A program made the position numbers and the translations under genes. 34,857 bases of DNA. Source: Deltaproteobacteria bacterium (lineage in GTDB: Bacteria > Myxococcota_A > UBA9042 > DTJE01). This document shows, one piece after another, positions 33,641-34,857 of this stretch. Location of the stretch: contig JAKPTZ010000021.1 in NCBI GenBank assembly GCA_029555025.1, forward strand, positions 1-34,857. Reading direction: 5' to 3'. The notes beneath the pieces are model-generated. The model was not told where the DNA came from. It worked only from the letters and a program-made list of their open reading frames with translations, and searched no databases. How positions within the stretch are numbered: position 1 is the stretch's first letter; each line of letters starts with the position of its first letter.

Positions 33641-34857
33641 ATGACGAATAAATTCGGCAGTCTCGCGAAGTTGACGATTGTCGCGATCGCATTCGGCTTT
33701 GCCGCCTGCACGGGCATTACCTCCCAGACGGATGACGGCCCGGCGGATATCCCGGTGGTTATTCCCGATTACGGCCAGGAAGTCGATGTCATCGTGGATC
33801 CGGACGTCAATCCGGGTGACCCCGGTGCAACCGATGCCGACAGGGATCAGGGCGGCGAAGTGACCGATCAGGGCGGCCTGACCGATAACGGCGACGTTCC
33901 CGACGACGGCTCGTCCGTTGATGTGGGCCCGGGCGACGCGGTTGAAGTGACCGACAACGTCGGCACCGACCTGAATGAAACGATCGATGATCAGGGGGTC
34001 GAGCCGGACGGATGCGTTCCCCAGTGCGGCGTGATGGGAACCGAAACCGAACGTGAATGCGGGCCGGATCAATGCGGCGACGACAACGGGTGCGGATTCT
34101 GCTCGACCGGTTATGTCTGCGACCGCGTCGCGGGCAAGTGCATCCTGATGTGCATCCCCAACTGCCTTGAGCTTGGCAAGGTCTGTGGCGACGACGGCTG
34201 CAACGGAAATTGCGGCGAGTGTGGCGACGGATTTGAGTGCGGCCTGGACTTCAAGTGTTATCCGTCCGAATGCAAGTCGGACTGCATCGAAAAGGGCATG
34301 GAGTGCGGCGTTGACAAATGCGGCGACTCCTGCGGCACCTGCGGCGGCAGCGAAGTATGTTCGGCCGGTGGGAAGTGTGCCCCTGGCGCGTGCTTCGGGA
34401 TCGACAAGGAAAGGAATTCGTGCAGTCCGGATTCAAGGTACCTTTTCATCTGCCAGGTTTCGGGACAGCCGCCCACCCAGACAGAATCTCTGCTGAAGAT
34501 CGATTGTTACGCCATAACGGGCGAGCAGTGCGGGACCCGCGGCTGCGACTGCCATTACAATGCGTTTTCCGGGCACAACGAGTGCCTTGAAAAGCCGCCC
34601 TGCGTGCCGGCCTGCGATGGCAAGGAATGCGGCGACGACGGTTGCGGGGGCCTTTGCGTGACTGGCCAGACGGACATTTACGGCTTCTGCAAGGGCGGCT
34701 GGCGCTGCGGCACCGACGACAAGTGTCGTCCGTTCGAGGGCGCCGAATGCCTGTGGGTTGACTGGATGGGTACGTGCTGGGCCGACAACTGGCTTTACCA
34801 GTGCAGCGGCGACGTCCCCGGCCAGGGAAGCATCATCGCCGAAAACTGCACGACTTC
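33641..34857 (+). CDS. Cys-rich lipoprotein, cut by the window edge (N-terminal 405 residues)
   Basis: The frame from the ATG at 33641 stays open to the right edge. The lipobox FAAC is followed by a roughly 100-residue Asp-rich linker with DRDQGGEVTDQGGLTDNGD. From about residue 125 the protein is packed with Cys in repeated modules: CGPDQCGDDNGCGFC, CGDDGCNGNCGEC, CGVDKCGDSCGTC and CGDDGCGGLC, the same type as in the metalloprotease-like lipoprotein at 26066-28774. It is probably a surface protein rich in disulfides. Its C-terminal part, and hence any enzymatic domain, is outside the window. Confidence 0.85.
   Translation, partial: MTNKFGSLAKLTIVAIAFGFAACTGITSQTDDGPADIPVVIPDYGQEVDVIVDPDVNPGDPGATDADRDQGGEVTDQGGLTDNGDVPDDGSSVDVGPGDAVEVTDNVGTDLNETIDDQGVEPDGCVPQCGVMGTETERECGPDQCGDDNGCGFCSTGYVCDRVAGKCILMCIPNCLELGKVCGDDGCNGNCGECGDGFECGLDFKCYPSECKSDCIEKGMECGVDKCGDSCGTCGGSEVCSAGGKCAPGACFGIDKERNSCSPDSRYLFICQVSGQPPTQTESLLKIDCYAITGEQCGTRGCDCHYNAFSGHNECLEKPPCVPACDGKECGDDGCGGLCVTGQTDIYGFCKGGWRCGTDDKCRPFEGAECLWVDWMGTCWADNWLYQCSGDVPGQGSIIAENCTT

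Overview
The window reads as one continuous stretch of a GC-rich Gram-negative chromosome, most likely from a Myxococcota-type (former Deltaproteobacteria) bacterium. Four things point there: many large lipoproteins whose lipobox is followed by an Asp-rich linker; Cys-rich modules of the DGCGGxCGxC type; an M23 peptidase ending in a MYXO-CTERM-like Cys/hydrophobic/Arg tail; and an ExbB-ExbD-TonB operon whose receptor carries its own TonB-like domain. There are no rRNA, tRNA, CRISPR, phage or transposon signals. Genes are tightly packed, and no gap without a gene exceeds about 220 bases. The assignment to a lineage is inference.

Layout. 1-112 is the end of an incomplete gene, probably a nuclease/phosphatase of the EEP fold. 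218-2638 (-) is a membrane pyrophosphatase. 2837-5664 (-) holds a PRPP-synthetase-like gene followed by a glycosidase-like lipoprotein. 5849-8449 (+) is a propeller plus helical-toroid lipoprotein. 8592-11202 (+) is a LemA/M48 protease pair. 11315-17398 (-) is a five-gene TonB operon (exbB, exbD, tonB, lipoprotein, receptor) whose members overlap or nearly abut. 17573-19782 (+) is an M23 peptidase overlapped by holA. 19842-20330 (-) is ispF. 20476-22443 (+) is a DinG-family helicase. 22457-22912 (-) is a BLUF blue-light sensor. 23026-24780 (-) is a GH5 lipoprotein, divergent from a pair of Cys-rich lipoproteins at 24916-28774 (+), the second of which has a metalloprotease-like HEFGH site. 28854-33460 (-) holds, in transcription order, a secreted HEAT-repeat protein, tsaC, truD and an outer-membrane beta-barrel protein. 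33641-34857 (+) is a Cys-rich lipoprotein cut by the window edge.

Themes. Housekeeping genes (hppA, prs-like, holA, ispF, truD, tsaC, helicase) alternate with envelope genes. The envelope set comprises tethered glycosidase-like and protease-like enzymes, Cys-rich surface proteins, an energised outer-membrane importer and peptidoglycan or membrane proteases. This would suit a bacterium that degrades or attaches to external polymers. No compact defence or mobile system was found. The least ordinary items are the TonB-domain/receptor fusion with its EGP repeat spacer, the shared DQGG-containing Asp-rich linkers, the propeller-toroid lipoprotein, the tandemly duplicated 18-cysteine module ahead of a metalloprotease-like domain, and the short BLUF protein.
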